50,503 nucleotides of DNA from an uncultured Clostridia bacterium (GCA_937874275.1 CALNAU010000027.1:1-50503); one strand, 5' to 3'; shown: positions 1 through 9,700, numbered from the stretch's first letter. Notes: a model not told the origin generated them from the sequence alone. Made by a program: numbers and translations.

Positions 1-707
1 AGGACAAGAAGGATATGGTCCCCGCGGAGAAGATGGAGAACAGCTCCATCCTGTCGCTGATTATCGGCCTGTTCGGCATTACCTTCACGGTAATGTGGTT
101 TGTGAACAAGGGATTCAACCTCGACCTCAACATCGTCAACTTCATCTTCCTGTTCCTGGGTATCATTCTGCACGGCACGCCCAGGCGCTTCCTCGACTCG
201 GTCAACGATTCGGTCAAGGGCGCGGCAGGCGTTATCGTGCAGTTCCCCTTCTACGCGGGCATCATGGGGATGATGACCGGCGCCAACGCGGATGGCCTGT
301 CCTTTGCCAAGGTCATCTCGGACGCCTTCGTCGCCATCTCCACCGTGCGCACGCTGCCGCTGTTCACCTTCTGGGCCGGCGGTCTGATCAATATTTTTGT
401 CCCGTCGGGTGGCGGCCAGTGGGCCGTGCAGGGCCCGGTGAGCATGGTCGCCGGTGCGCAGCTGGGCATCAACCCCGCCGTCACCGCCATGGCCATTGCC
501 TGGGGCGACGCCTGGACCAACCTCATCCAGCCCTTCTGGGCGCTGCCTGCCCTGGGCATTGCCGGCCTGGGCGCCCGCGATATCATGGGCTACTGCGTGA
601 TTGGCCTGATTGTATCGGGCATCATCATCAGCCTGGGCTTCCTGTTCCTGCCGGAACTGTTCGGCATGCTGCTGGCCGCAGCGCCCGCTGTGGTCCCCGG
701 CGCGTAA
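1..707 (+). CDS. atoE: Short-chain fatty acid transporter, AtoE family (5' end outside window)
   Basis: The reading frame is already open at base 3, so the visible 234 residues are the C-terminal half of a family that is usually about 440 residues. Several hydrophobic helices are visible, together with the glycine-rich stretch IFVPSGGGQWAVQGP and the later AWGDAWTNLIQPFWALP, both typical of the AtoE/TIGR00366 family. These proteins are inner-membrane carriers thought to move short-chain fatty acids such as acetoacetate or butyrate. The convergent atoDA CoA-transferase 0.7 kb away fits: acid taken up here could be activated by CoA transfer, or product acid could leave. Direction of transport cannot be told from sequence. 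An 11-bp perfect hairpin follows the stop codon. Confidence 0.85.
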   Translation, partial: DKKDMVPAEKMENSSILSLIIGLFGITFTVMWFVNKGFNLDLNIVNFIFLFLGIILHGTPRRFLDSVNDSVKGAAGVIVQFPFYAGIMGMMTGANADGLSFAKVISDAFVAISTVRTLPLFTFWAGGLINIFVPSGGGQWAVQGPVSMVAGAQLGINPAVTAMAIAWGDAWTNLIQPFWALPALGIAGLGARDIMGYCVIGLIVSGIIISLGFLFLPELFGMLLAAAPAVVPGA

Positions 708-735
708 TTCAAAGTACAAATTCTTTTATATCCCG

Positions 736-765
736 GAAGGCGGCAGCATTCAGTCTGCCGCCTTC
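736..765 (+). terminator. Hairpin after atoE
   Basis: Perfect 11-bp inverted repeat GAAGGCGGCAG / CTGCCGCCTTC with an 8-base loop, 29 bases after the atoE stop. It lacks a U-run on its 3' side, so it may be an RNA-stabilising or Rho-assisted end rather than a classical intrinsic terminator. Confidence 0.5.
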
Positions 766-841
766 TGGCATCCGATGGGCTTTTGATGTATAATACTACC
801 AATGCATGTATGCAAAATGATATTGGAGGACGCGATCAGGC

Positions 842-1330
842 ATGAATAGCAAAACAGGCCGTTTCCTGCTGCTGGAGGGCATCGTCATTCTGGTGTTACT
901 GCTGTTGGGGCAGTTTTTTATGTACCCCATCGCAGGCAAGGCGGCATTGCCCGCGCAGACGGACAAAAGCCTGGCCATGTTTGAGCACCACCGTGTATTG
1001 GAAGCGGATTTGGATAGCAGCGTCATCTATATCTTGGAAGTGGATGGCTATCTGTGCGAGAAGATGTTTGACAAAAGCCTGGTGTTTGACCGCTATGTGG
1101 AAAAACCCCTGGTGATGCTGCGCCGCGCGGACGACAGCGGCGACTATCTGTTCATCGCCCGGGACAGCGCCAATGATATGCAGTACCTTATCAACGACAA
1201 CAGGGAGCTGGTGCTGCTTAAGAAGGAACAGAACGGTTCCATGACCATCGCCTTCTCCATCGTGGGCGCCACGGTCATCCTGCTTGGGCTATCCTTCGGT
1301 ACCAAGCGAAAGCAGCCGCAGACGCGCTGA
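842..1330 (+). CDS. Small membrane protein with two transmembrane segments, unknown function
   Basis: 162 residues, not recognised. Residues about 7-28 form an N-terminal membrane anchor (LLLEGIVILVLLLLGQFFMY). A roughly 100-residue soluble part follows, then a second helix near residues 135-152 (IAFSIVGATVILLGLSFG) and a basic tail (KRKQPQTR). The soluble loop would lie outside the cell if both ends are cytoplasmic. A GGAGG lies 12 bases before the ATG, which is rather far. A TATAAT at 789-794 could serve as -10, but no good -35 is seen. The gene stands alone between atoE and a bidirectional terminator, so context gives no function. The ORF length, start and downstream terminator make it a real gene, but a role cannot be assigned. 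Confidence 0.65.
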   Translation: MNSKTGRFLLLEGIVILVLLLLGQFFMYPIAGKAALPAQTDKSLAMFEHHRVLEADLDSSVIYILEVDGYLCEKMFDKSLVFDRYVEKPLVMLRRADDSGDYLFIARDSANDMQYLINDNRELVLLKKEQNGSMTIAFSIVGATVILLGLSFGTKRKQPQTR

Positions 1331-1347
1331 CACCATTTACATCACGC

Positions 1348-1380
1348 AAAAATGCCGCCCCGCTTGGGGACGGCATTTTT
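1348..1380. terminator. Bidirectional intrinsic terminator
   Basis: AAAAATGCCG and CGGCATTTTT form a perfect 10-bp outer stem, with CCCC/GGGG inside. The A-run on one side and T-run on the other let it act in both directions. It lies between the small membrane protein (plus strand) and atoDA (minus strand), which converge here. Confidence 0.9.
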
Positions 1381-1396
1381 GTATGCGATAGGGTGA

Positions 1397-2059
1397 TTAC
1401 ACCACCATCTCCTTGAGGTTGGGGGCAACGTGCAGCGTGGCCTCGGTGGCCTCCTGAATCTGCTCCACGGTGTACTCGGGGTTGCGCTCCACCAGCGTAA
1501 AGCCTTCGGGGGTTACCTCGATGACGCCCATCTCGGTGATGATCATGTCAACAGCCTTGACGGCGGTCAGGGGCAGGTTGCACTTCTTGAGCAGCTTGGG
1601 GTTGCCCTTGGCGGTGTGTTCCATGGCCACGATGACCTTTTTGGCGCCGCTGAGCAAATCCATCGCGCCGCCCATGCCAGGCACCATCTTGCCAGGAATC
1701 ATGTAGTTGGCAATGTCGCCATTCTCGGCCACCTGCAGGGCGCCCAGAACAGTTACGTCCACATGCCCGCCGCGGATGATGCCAAAGGAGGTGGCGCTGT
1801 CAAAGAACACGCCGCCGGGCAGAATGGTCACGCAGGAACCGCCCGCGTTGACGATGTTCATGTCTTCCTTGCCTTCGGCGGGCACAGAGCCCAGGCCGAT
1901 AAAGCCGTTCTCCGACTGGAAATCAACGGACTTGTCCGCAGGGATAAAGTTTGCCACCAAGGTGGGCAGGCCAATACCCAGGTTGACGACGTTGCCGTCC
2001 TTCAACTCCTGCGCGACACGCTTGGCAATAAATTCCTGCGTTTGTTGCTTGTCCATCAT
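1397..2059 (-). CDS. atoA: 3-oxoacid/acyl-CoA transferase subunit B (AtoA family)
   Basis: 220 residues, the usual length for subunit B of class I CoA-transferases. These heterodimeric cytoplasmic enzymes move CoA between an acyl-CoA and a free acid (acetoacetate, butyrate or acetate) through a glutamyl-CoA thioester. The family motif SENGFIGLG near residues 49-57 carries the catalytic Glu. The stretch GIIRGGHVDVTVLGALQV is also typical. AGGAG lies ten bases before the first of two adjacent ATGs, so the first was taken. It starts 5 bp after the atoD stop and ends at a bidirectional terminator, so atoDA form a two-gene operon. With atoE on the other strand it forms a short-chain acid module; the exact acid is not fixed by sequence. 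Confidence 0.9.
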   Translation of the reverse strand: MMDKQQTQEFIAKRVAQELKDGNVVNLGIGLPTLVANFIPADKSVDFQSENGFIGLGSVPAEGKEDMNIVNAGGSCVTILPGGVFFDSATSFGIIRGGHVDVTVLGALQVAENGDIANYMIPGKMVPGMGGAMDLLSGAKKVIVAMEHTAKGNPKLLKKCNLPLTAVKAVDMIITEMGVIEVTPEGFTLVERNPEYTVEQIQEATEATLHVAPNLKEMVV

Positions 2060-2064
2060 CTGAT

Positions 2065-2718
2065 TTACGCTCCTTCCTCTACAATGTAGTTGACAAAGGC
2101 ACCGGGGACGACGACGTCGTTGGCGTCAATCTCGCCCACCGGGACGACCTTCCTAGCTTCGACAATGGTGACGTCAGCCGCGGCGGCCATCATGGGGTTG
2201 AAGTTGCGGGTGGAGCCGCGATACACCAGGTTGCCCTTGGTGTCGGCCACATCGGCATAGACGAGGGCAAAATCGGCCTTCATGGGCTTTTCAAGTAGAT
2301 AGGTCTTGCCATCTACCTCCAGCACCTGCTTGCCCTTCTCTACCTCAGTGCCCACGCCTGTCGCCGTAAGGAACCCGCCCAAGCCGTAGCCCGCGGCGCG
2401 AATCTGCTCAGCCAGCGTGCCCTGGGGAACCAGGTGCACTTCGGTCTCCCCTGCCATCATCTGACGGCCGGTCTCCTTGTTGGTACCGATATGGGTGGCA
2501 TAGATGGTCTTGAACTGCTTGGTGACCACCAGTTTGCCCACACCGCGCTCCGGCGTGCCGGTGTCGTTGCAAATGAGCGTCAAATCCTTCACGCCTTTGC
2601 TGACCAGCGCGTCAATCAACTTGTCCGGGGTGCCACAGGCGAGGAAGCCGCCAACCATGATCACGCTGCCATCCTTGATCATGTCGACCGCTTCCTTGAG
2701 GGTAATCCGTTTGTCCAT
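2065..2718 (-). CDS. atoD: 3-oxoacid/acyl-CoA transferase subunit A (AtoD family)
   Basis: 217 residues, matching subunit A of class I CoA-transferases; it binds CoA and pairs with AtoA. Diagnostic stretches are VGGFLACGTPDKLIDAL, the glycine-rich CoA-binding region near the N-terminus, and the GLGGFLTATGVGTEV motif around residue 115. An upstream in-frame ATG adds 11 residues, but the ATG at 2718 is preceded by AGGAGA at ideal distance and gives the normal N-terminus MDKRITLKEAVDMI. First gene of the atoDA operon. The roughly 290 bases upstream, shared with the divergent htrA, hold a TATACT-like -10 around 2835-2845 on this strand, but no convincing -35. Confidence 0.9.
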   Translation of the reverse strand: MDKRITLKEAVDMIKDGSVIMVGGFLACGTPDKLIDALVSKGVKDLTLICNDTGTPERGVGKLVVTKQFKTIYATHIGTNKETGRQMMAGETEVHLVPQGTLAEQIRAAGYGLGGFLTATGVGTEVEKGKQVLEVDGKTYLLEKPMKADFALVYADVADTKGNLVYRGSTRNFNPMMAAAADVTIVEARKVVPVGEIDANDVVVPGAFVNYIVEEGA

Positions 2719-3009
2719 GATGTCTCTCCTACCTTTCTGCGGTGAGAGCACCGCGTCGCGTAATTCAGCCGCTATATGTGGCCGAAATGAGCAAGCCTTT
2801 TGACTTCTCCATCGGCTATGTTCATTCTATAACTAAGTATACGCCCCCTCAAACCAAAAGTCCACCCTGTTTCAAGGGTTTCTGGCACGAATTCTGCGGG
2901 AAACCTGATTCTAAATTCACATATTGTTCATGCGCATGTCAAAAACCGCCGATACAATGAAATAGCACCATGAATGTGCGCATATATCATATGATAAAGG
3001 AGCAAGGAA

Positions 3010-4269
3010 ATGAACGAGAGAAAGAAAAAAGGTCTATTGACAGCCGTCCTGGCGCTGGTAGCCGTGGTGGCGATAGCCGTGACGGCGTTTGCCGGCACCA
3101 TCAACCAGGAGGAAGTCGACGCGCTGTTGAACACCGCCACCGACAAGGCGCAGGTGACCAGCCCCTTCGTGACCGTGGCCAACGAGGTGCGCGAGAGCGT
3201 GGTGGGCGTCAACAACTACCAGACCATCAGCATGAACCGTTATGGCTTTCGCTACTACGGCGAGCGCCAGGCGGGAGCCGAGCAGCTGGCCGGCACCGGC
3301 TCGGGCGTGGTCATCAGCCAGTATGGCCATGTGCTGACCAACTACCATGTGGTGAAGAACGCCGCGCGCCTGAGCGTCACCTACGGCAGCAAGGAGGCCG
3401 AGGCCACCGTGGTTGCCGCCGATGAAGGGTTTGACGTAGCGGTGCTGCTTGTCCCCGGGCTGGATCTGCCCGCCGTCAAGCTGGGCAACAGCGATGAGAT
3501 TCAGGTAGGCGAGTGGGCCATCGTGGTGGGCAACCCCCTGGGCCAGGAATATGACCGCTCCGTCACCTTGGGCATCGTATCCGCCTTCAACCGCGCCGTG
3601 GAGGGCAACTCCCGCGACCGCTATGGCCGCAGCAGCGTGGTCACCAACCAGATGATTCAGGTGGACGCGGCCATCTCCAGCGGCAACTCCGGCGGCGGCA
3701 TGTTCAACATCCTGGGCCAACTGCAGGGCATCCCCACGCTGAAGCTGGATTCCTCCCGCATGTTCGGCACCACCAGCATTGACAACATCGGCATGTGCGT
3801 GCCCATCAACGCCGCCAAGCCCCTTATCCGTGAGGCCCTTGAAAAATATGACAGCGAGAAGGTGGAAGAGGCCAACATCACCGACCATGCCGCCGGCGCT
3901 GCCGACAATGCTGACCCCGACCGCCCGCGCATGGGCGTGACCATCACCAGCCTGAGCAGCGGCTTTGCCCAGACCGTAGGCCTGCCCAACGGCGCCTATG
4001 TGGATAAGGTTGACGCCAACTCTCCCGCGGAAGCGGCAGGCCTGAAGGCCGGCGACATCATTGTAGAAGTGGATGCGTCCATCATCGCTGACCACTATCA
4101 GCTGGTTGAGAAGCTGTCTGAGTACAAGATCGGCGACAAGGCCGAGGTGAAGTACTTCCGCGCCGAAGGCCTGGTGGACATGGTGTCGGGCGGCAAGACC
4201 CCCGCAGCACTGGATGGTGACTACCACACCACCACCGTGGAGCTCAAAAACCTCAACGAGAGCCTGTAA
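3010..4269 (+). CDS. HtrA/DegP-like serine protease with PDZ domain
   Basis: 419 residues. A short basic N-terminus and hydrophobic helix (about residues 8-28) act as signal sequence or membrane anchor, placing the protease outside the membrane. The trypsin-like domain carries the catalytic triad H113 (TNYHVV), D142 (GFDVAVL) and S227 (SSGNSGGGM). The usual GNSGGP is GNSGGG here, a mild variation that leaves the oxyanion loop. A PDZ domain spans about residues 310-400, including the carboxylate-binding and SPAEAAGLKAGDII segment. Such proteins degrade or chaperone misfolded envelope proteins. The ATG follows AAAGGAG. TACAAT at 2953-2958 may be the -10. A perfect bidirectional hairpin terminator follows the gene. 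Monocistronic. Confidence 0.92.
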   Translation: MNERKKKGLLTAVLALVAVVAIAVTAFAGTINQEEVDALLNTATDKAQVTSPFVTVANEVRESVVGVNNYQTISMNRYGFRYYGERQAGAEQLAGTGSGVVISQYGHVLTNYHVVKNAARLSVTYGSKEAEATVVAADEGFDVAVLLVPGLDLPAVKLGNSDEIQVGEWAIVVGNPLGQEYDRSVTLGIVSAFNRAVEGNSRDRYGRSSVVTNQMIQVDAAISSGNSGGGMFNILGQLQGIPTLKLDSSRMFGTTSIDNIGMCVPINAAKPLIREALEKYDSEKVEEANITDHAAGAADNADPDRPRMGVTITSLSSGFAQTVGLPNGAYVDKVDANSPAEAAGLKAGDIIVEVDASIIADHYQLVEKLSEYKIGDKAEVKYFRAEGLVDMVSGGKTPAALDGDYHTTTVELKNLNESL

Positions 4270-4293
4270 TACAGTAACGTCACAACAAGCAAT

Positions 4294-4315
4294 GGGGCCG
4301 CCAATTGGCGGCCCC
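4294..4315. terminator. Bidirectional hairpin terminator
   Basis: GGGGCCGCC and GGCGGCCCC form a perfect 9-bp stem with an AATT loop, between the convergent htrA-like and Nudix genes. The flanking T-runs are short. Confidence 0.7.
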
Positions 4316-4335
4316 GTTCATATGCTCCTGATGTT

Positions 4336-4719
4336 TCAACCATTCCGCATAATCTGCGCCAAAATGTCCACATCAGCCGGGCAAAACGTAAACGACGGTA
4401 TCTGCGATGCCTCTATCCAGCGCAGGTCGTTGTGCTCCCTGCGCTCAAGGTCTCCCTCGGCGATGGTCGCCTCATAGAGAGACAGCCGGATGTGAATATC
4501 CGGGTAACGGTGTACGGCCTGCGCATATAGGCTGCCCACCGCTAATGTTACCCCTAACTCCTCCCGACATTCGCGGATGAGCGCCTGCTGGGGGCTTTCG
4601 CCAGCCTCAATCTTGCCGCCGGGAAATTCCCACAGCAGCGCCCGCTTTTTGTCTGCGGGTCGCTGACAGATGAGAAATTGCTGGCCCCTGCGAATCAGCG
4701 CCGCAACCACTTCTACCAT
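4336..4719 (-). CDS. Nudix hydrolase, MutT-like
   Basis: 127 residues from the ATG at 4719. The complete Nudix box G-x5-E-x7-REUxEExGU is present as GGKIEAGESPQQALIRE followed by CREELGV, near residues 33-56; it binds the metal and cleaves nucleoside diphosphates linked to X. The size and the N-terminus (VEVVAALIRRGQQFLICQRP) resemble MutT/8-oxo-dGTP diphosphatases and the CTP pyrophosphohydrolase group, so clearing oxidised nucleotides is likely but unproven. A GTG at 4734 overlaps the upstream stop; the ATG at 4719 behind GGGGGAAGAG fits the family N-terminus better. It follows the acetyltransferase gene by 14 bp, so the two are probably cotranscribed. Confidence 0.88.
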   Translation of the reverse strand: MVEVVAALIRRGQQFLICQRPADKKRALLWEFPGGKIEAGESPQQALIRECREELGVTLAVGSLYAQAVHRYPDIHIRLSLYEATIAEGDLERREHNDLRWIEASQIPSFTFCPADVDILAQIMRNG

Positions 4720-4733
4720 ATGCTCTTCCCCCA

Positions 4734-5180
4734 CTATATGGATGGATCCAGCGTCATCTGCTGGTAAGGCAGTACTTCAAACCCCAGGTCGTGATAGAGC
4801 GAGATGGCGCGCTCGTTGTCCACGTCCACCTCCAGCCGGATGCGCTTTGCCCTGTCGGCATATTTCTCCTGCACGTGGCTCAGAAAAGCGCTGCCCAGGC
4901 CCAGGGAGCGATACGCAGGCCGGATATACAGCTCATCCACCCACAGCAGCAGGCCGCCCAATTCCGGTGAAAAATATTTGGCCAGAATGGCGTAGCCGGC
5001 AGACTCGCCCTCATGCTCCAGGATGAACCCTTCCAGGTAGGTATCCCGGCGCATCATCTCCTGAAAGCTGGCTTCAAACAGCGCCTCATCGGGCGCTGTC
5101 AGGATGGCGTCGGTGTTATAAAACTCAGTGGCCAGGACGTGGTATTGTTCCCTGTCACCCGGCTGCATCTTGCGAAACAT
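4734..5180 (-). CDS. GNAT-family N-acetyltransferase
   Basis: 148 residues. The start at 5180 follows AAGGAGAG; the longer frame upstream is antisense sequence without family similarity. The GNAT fold shows the acetyl-CoA pyrophosphate loop (RSLGLGSAFLSHVQEKYA near residues 92-110) and the later LEVDVDNERAISLYHDLGFE, the classic beta5-alpha4 segment. Substrate is unknown; GNATs of this small type acetylate amino groups of amino acids, amines or proteins. It is transcribed away from purR and into the Nudix gene. Confidence 0.85.
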   Translation of the reverse strand: MFRKMQPGDREQYHVLATEFYNTDAILTAPDEALFEASFQEMMRRDTYLEGFILEHEGESAGYAILAKYFSPELGGLLLWVDELYIRPAYRSLGLGSAFLSHVQEKYADRAKRIRLEVDVDNERAISLYHDLGFEVLPYQQMTLDPSI

Positions 5181-5236
5181 GATCTCTCCTTGTGTTCCTG
5201 TGTGGGTCGGGCGAATGCCGGCCGCGCCCCAACACG

Positions 5237-5340
5237 ACAAGGGTACGGGAAGGCGCGCCGACTTGTCAAGCAAGTCGGCAGCAAAGCGAACGTTCGTGAT
5301 GAAAACGAGTGACAATATTCGCTTCCCGTGGTATGATGAG
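5237..5340 (+). promoter_or_regulatory. purR promoter with candidate PurBox and adjacent hairpin
   Basis: A -35 GTGACA (5309-5314), 17-base spacer and -10 TATGAT (5332-5337) form a promoter for purR. Just upstream, the perfect palindrome CGAACGTTCG (5287-5296) and a second half-site ATTCG (5317-5321) resemble CGAA...TTCG sites bound by Gram-positive PurR, suggesting autoregulation. Further upstream GCCGACTTG and CAAGTCGGC form a 9-bp hairpin with a 5-base loop near 5257-5280. The PurBox match is by eye. Confidence 0.45.
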
Positions 5341-5367
5341 TAGCCAAATCTGGGGAGGAGCATGAAC

Positions 5368-6183
5368 ATGGACAAAGTAAAGCGCAACGAACGGATTGCC
5401 GTGATGACCAGGATTCTGGTGGACGCCCCCAACGAGGTCATCAGCTTCTCCGCCTTTTGTGAGCGGTTTGGCGCGGCCAAATCCTCCATCAGCGAGGATG
5501 TGACCATCATCGATGACGCCCTGCGGCAAAACGGACTGGGCAGCCTGCAGACCATCGCCGGCGCGGCAGGCGGCGTGCGCTACCGCCCGTGCGGGGCGCA
5601 GGCGCAGGATTACGCCTTTATGCAGGACATCGCCCAGACCCTCTGTGCGCCCGAGCGCGTGCTGCCTGGCGGCTACCTGTACCTGTCGGACATTTTATCC
5701 GACCCGGTGCTGATGCGCCGCATGGGCGAAATCATCGCCTGCGCCTGGTACGAGCAAAAGCCGGACTTCGTGCTGACGATGGAGACCAAGGGCATTCCCG
5801 TCGCCATGATGGCGGCCAACGCCATGGGCATCCCCCTGGTCATCGCGCGCAGGCAAAGCAAGGTGTACGAGGGCAGCGCGGTTAACATCAACTATGTGGG
5901 CGGCAAGGGCAGCATCGAAACCATGTCCCTCTCCCGCCGGGCTGTCAAAGCCGGCCAGCGCGCGCTGGTGGTGGACGACTTTATTCGCGGCGGTGGCACC
6001 GCGCGCGGCCTGGTATCGCTGATGGAAGAGTTCTCGGTGGAAGTGGTGGGCCTCAGCTTTGTGCTGGCGCAGGAGTGCCCGCCCCGCAAACCCATCGACA
6101 ATGAAAAATCCCTCATGACCTTTACCGGCGATGGCGAATCTGAAGCCCTCAGCGTACGCCCGGCGGACTGGCTGAGGCCCTGA
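5368..6183 (+). CDS. purR: Purine operon repressor PurR (Bacillus type)
   Basis: 271 residues. An N-terminal winged-helix domain (about 1-75) is followed by a type I phosphoribosyltransferase-like domain with the PRPP-binding motif ALVVDDFIRGGGTARGL near residues 197-213. In Bacillus subtilis, PurR represses purine synthesis genes and is released by PRPP. Two ATGs lie six bases apart; AGGAG ends one base before the first (5362) but seven bases before the second (5368), so the second was chosen. Followed after 19 bp by pth and then mfd, an order familiar from Bacillota chromosomes. The candidate PurBox over its own promoter suggests autorepression. Confidence 0.92.
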   Translation: MDKVKRNERIAVMTRILVDAPNEVISFSAFCERFGAAKSSISEDVTIIDDALRQNGLGSLQTIAGAAGGVRYRPCGAQAQDYAFMQDIAQTLCAPERVLPGGYLYLSDILSDPVLMRRMGEIIACAWYEQKPDFVLTMETKGIPVAMMAANAMGIPLVIARRQSKVYEGSAVNINYVGGKGSIETMSLSRRAVKAGQRALVVDDFIRGGGTARGLVSLMEEFSVEVVGLSFVLAQECPPRKPIDNEKSLMTFTGDGESEALSVRPADWLRP

Positions 6184-6202
6184 TACATCAAAAGGAGCAA
6201 GG

Positions 6203-6784
6203 ATGCTGGCAATCATCGGCCTGGGCAACCCGGGCGCTAACTACGATAAAACAAGACACAATGTGGGCTTTCGCGTGATCGACCTGATGAGCCGCCGCTA
6301 CGGCATCGCCGTCAGCCGGACCCGCAGCCGCGCCCTGGTGGGCGAGGGGCTGGCGGGCGGGCAGCGCATCGCGCTGGTCAAGCCCCAAACCTATATGAAC
6401 CTAAGCGGCGAGAGCGTGCAGGACCTGATGCGCTGGTACAAGCTGATGCCGCAGGATATCCTCATCATCTCCGATGACATTGACCTGCCGCCCGGCTCGG
6501 TGCGCATCCGTCCGCACGGAGGCGCCGGCACCCACAACGGCCTGCGCAACATCATCCAGATGACTGGCAGCGACCGCTTTCCCCGCATCCGCATCGGCGT
6601 TGGCGCGCCGCCGCCCCAGTGGGATTTGAAGGACTGGGTGCTTTCCGGCTTTGGGGAGGACCAGACCGTGATGGACGAGGCCCTGCGCACGGCCGCCGAC
6701 GCCGCCGACTGCTTTATCACCGGCGGTATCGACCTGGCCATGAACCGCTTTAACAAACGGCAGCATGCACAACCAACTGTTTGA
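6203..6784 (+). CDS. pth: Peptidyl-tRNA hydrolase
   Basis: 193 residues, the usual size. It releases peptides from prematurely detached peptidyl-tRNA in the cytoplasm. Key family segments are visible: GLGNPGANYDKTRHNVGF at residues 5-22 (containing the catalytic His and the conserved Asn), KPQTYMNLSG near 60-69, SDDIDLPPG and the GGAGTHNGLRNI motif near 107-118. AAGGAG precedes the ATG. Its 3' end overlaps the start of mfd by 20 bases, so the two are translationally linked. Confidence 0.96.
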   Translation: MLAIIGLGNPGANYDKTRHNVGFRVIDLMSRRYGIAVSRTRSRALVGEGLAGGQRIALVKPQTYMNLSGESVQDLMRWYKLMPQDILIISDDIDLPPGSVRIRPHGGAGTHNGLRNIIQMTGSDRFPRIRIGVGAPPPQWDLKDWVLSGFGEDQTVMDEALRTAADAADCFITGGIDLAMNRFNKRQHAQPTV

Positions 6785-9700
6785 TGCGCTGAGGGGCTGG
6801 GCCCCCTGGCAGCAGACGCTGGCGCAATGCGCCGATGGCCGGGTGAGCGCGCTGTACGACGTCACCGAGTCCCAACGCGCCTATCTGTCCGCGGCGCTGG
6901 CCGCCCACAGCGGCCGGCCGGTGCTGTATGTCGCCCCCACCGAGCAGGCTGCGCGCCGCGCGGCGGAGGATTGCGCCCAACTATTGGAAGGCAGGGCAGC
7001 ACAGCTGACCGCGCCCGAAACACAGTTTTTGCGCGCCGTGCAGGGGCGCGAGGGCAGCTGGCAGCGCCTCAAGGTGCTGGGCCAGGCCATGGCGGGCGAG
7101 CTGATGGTGCTCTGCGTGTCGGCGGAGACATTGCTCACCCGCTTCATGCCCGCGCATAGCTTTCAACAGGCAGCTTTCACCCTGCGCGAAGGCGAGGAGA
7201 TTGACCCCCAGGCCGTGATGGCTCGCCTGATTGCGCTGGGGTATGAGCGTGTGCCCATGGTGGAGGGCAAGGGGCAGTGCGCACTGCTTGGTGACATCCT
7301 CAATGTATTCCCCCCGGCATCGGATCAGGCCATTCGCGTTGAGTTTTTTGATATCCAGGTGGATTCCATCCGCCCCTTTGACGTGCTGACCCAGCGCAGC
7401 GCCGGCCGTGTGGACAGCGTACGCATCGGGCCTGCGCTGGAATACTTTGTGCCCCCGCAGGAGCGCGAGCAGGCTGCTCTGCGGATGGAGGCAGCGCTTG
7501 AGGCGCAGACCGTGTCTGTCCCGTCGCTTCGCGCAGGCGCGACCGGGTTTGCCCGGGATGTGGAGCAGCTGCGGGATACAGGCGCCTTCCCAAACATGCA
7601 GTTGTGGGCGGGCATCCTGTATGAAGAGACCAGCCCTCTCACCGCGCTGCTGCCCGACCCCATTGTGGTCATCGACACCCCGGACCGTGCCCTGTCCCGC
7701 CTGGAGGAGCGCAGCCTGGGCTTCGCCGAGGATTTGGCGCTGGCGCTGGAGCGGGGCGAGGCTGTATCCGCCCAGCAGACCTTGCTGTACACGCAGGATG
7801 ATGTGCTGGCCCACTTGCAGCAACAGCCCATTGTACTGATGCAGGAGCTGCTGCGCGGGCTGGCCAACCTGAGCCCCAGCCTGGTGCTGCAAATGAAGGG
7901 CCAGGGCCTTAGCCGGTATCAGGGCCGCTACGCGGAGCTGGCGGCCGACATGAAGGGCTGGATGGCCGACAACATGACCGTGGCCATCCTGTGCAGCGGC
8001 CTGTCGCGAGCGGAGCGCATGCAGCGCGCACTGCGCGAGTTTGGCTGCGAGGTGCCCATCCGCGAGGAAGGCGACCGCTCCCTCTCCCCCGGTCAACCGG
8101 CGCTGTTGCCCCTGCCGTTCTCCCGCGGGTTTATGCTGGCGGAGGCCGAGCTGGTAATCCTCACGGACTCGGATGTATTGGGCAGCGGCCAGCGCAAAAC
8201 CAAATCTCGGCAGACCGCCGGGCAAAAGATAGAAGCGTTTACCGACCTCAGCGTGGGCGACTATGTGGTACACGAGCACCACGGCATCGGCGTGTATCAG
8301 GGCACCGTGCGCCTGCAATCCGAAGGCGCGTGGCGGGATTACCTGTTTATACAATACCGCGGCAACGACAAGCTGTACGTGCCGCTGGATCAGTTTGAAC
8401 GCGTGCAGAAATACATTGGCGCGGGCGATGCCGCCCCTGCCCTCAACGACCTGGGCAGCGGCGACTGGCAAAAGCAGCGCAGCCGCGTCAAGGCGGGCCT
8501 GCGCAAGCTGGCCTTTGATTTGGTGAAGCTGTATGCTGCCCGCCAAGCCGAGCATGGCTTTGCCTTCGCGCCTCAGCCCACCTTTGAAGGCCAGTTTGGC
8601 GATCGCTTTGAGTATGAGCTGACGCCAGACCAGCAGAAGGCCGTGGACGACATGCTGGCAGACATGGCCCGCCCCATCAACATGGATCGCCTGCTGTGCG
8701 GCGACGTGGGCTATGGCAAAACCGAAGTGGCGGTGCGCGCCGCCTTCCGCGCGGTTATCAATTCCAGGCAGGTGGCTTTTCTGGCCCCCACCACCATTTT
8801 GGTGCAGCAGCATTATCAAACGCTGGTCAGCCGGTTTGAGGGCTTTCCCATCAGCATCGGCTTTGTCAGCCGCTTCCGCAACCCCAAGGCCAACAAGGAG
8901 ACCATTCAGAAGGCGGCGCGAGGCGAGCTGGACATCCTCATCGGCACCCATAGGCTGCTATCCAAGGATGTACAGTTTAAAAACCTGGGGCTCCTCATTG
9001 TGGACGAGGAGCAGCGCTTTGGCGTCGCCCACAAAGAGAGCATCAAAAACATGAAGCGCACCGTGGACGTACTGACGCTGTCGGCCACGCCCATCCCCCG
9101 CACGCTGCACATGAGCATGGTGGGCGTGCGTGATTTGAGCCTGTTGGAGACCCCACCCGAGGAGCGCTACCCCGTGCAGACCTATGTGGTGGATTATTCC
9201 GATGCGCTCATCCGCGATGCCATTTTGCGCGAGCTATCGCGCGAAGGCCAGGTGTTCTTCCTGTACAATCGCGTGGCTGATATTGAGCGCTTTGCATCGC
9301 GCCTGCGCCAGCTGGTGCCCGAGGCCCGCATCGCCGTAGCGCATGGTCAGATGCGCGAAAACGCGCTGGAGGACGTGATGATGGACTTTGTGGCCGGGCA
9401 GGCCGATGTGCTGCTATGCACGACCATCATCGAGAATGGCATCGACATCCCCCGCGCCAACACGCTCATTGTGTACGATTCAGACCGTTTCGGCCTGTCG
9501 CAGCTGTACCAGCTGCGCGGCCGCGTGGGCCGCAGCAACCGCGCCGCCTATGCCTATTTCACCGTGCGGCCTGACCGCGCGCTGAGCGAAACCGCCGAAA
9601 AGCGCCTGGCTGCCATCAAGGAGTTTACCGAGTTCGGCTCGGGCTTCCGCATCGCGCTGCGGGATTTATCCATCCGCGGCGCCGGCAATATGCTGGGGCC

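Noticed and set aside
6981..8951. 656-codon minus-strand ORF across mfd
   Set aside because: Antisense frame with no recognisable domain; mfd is intact.
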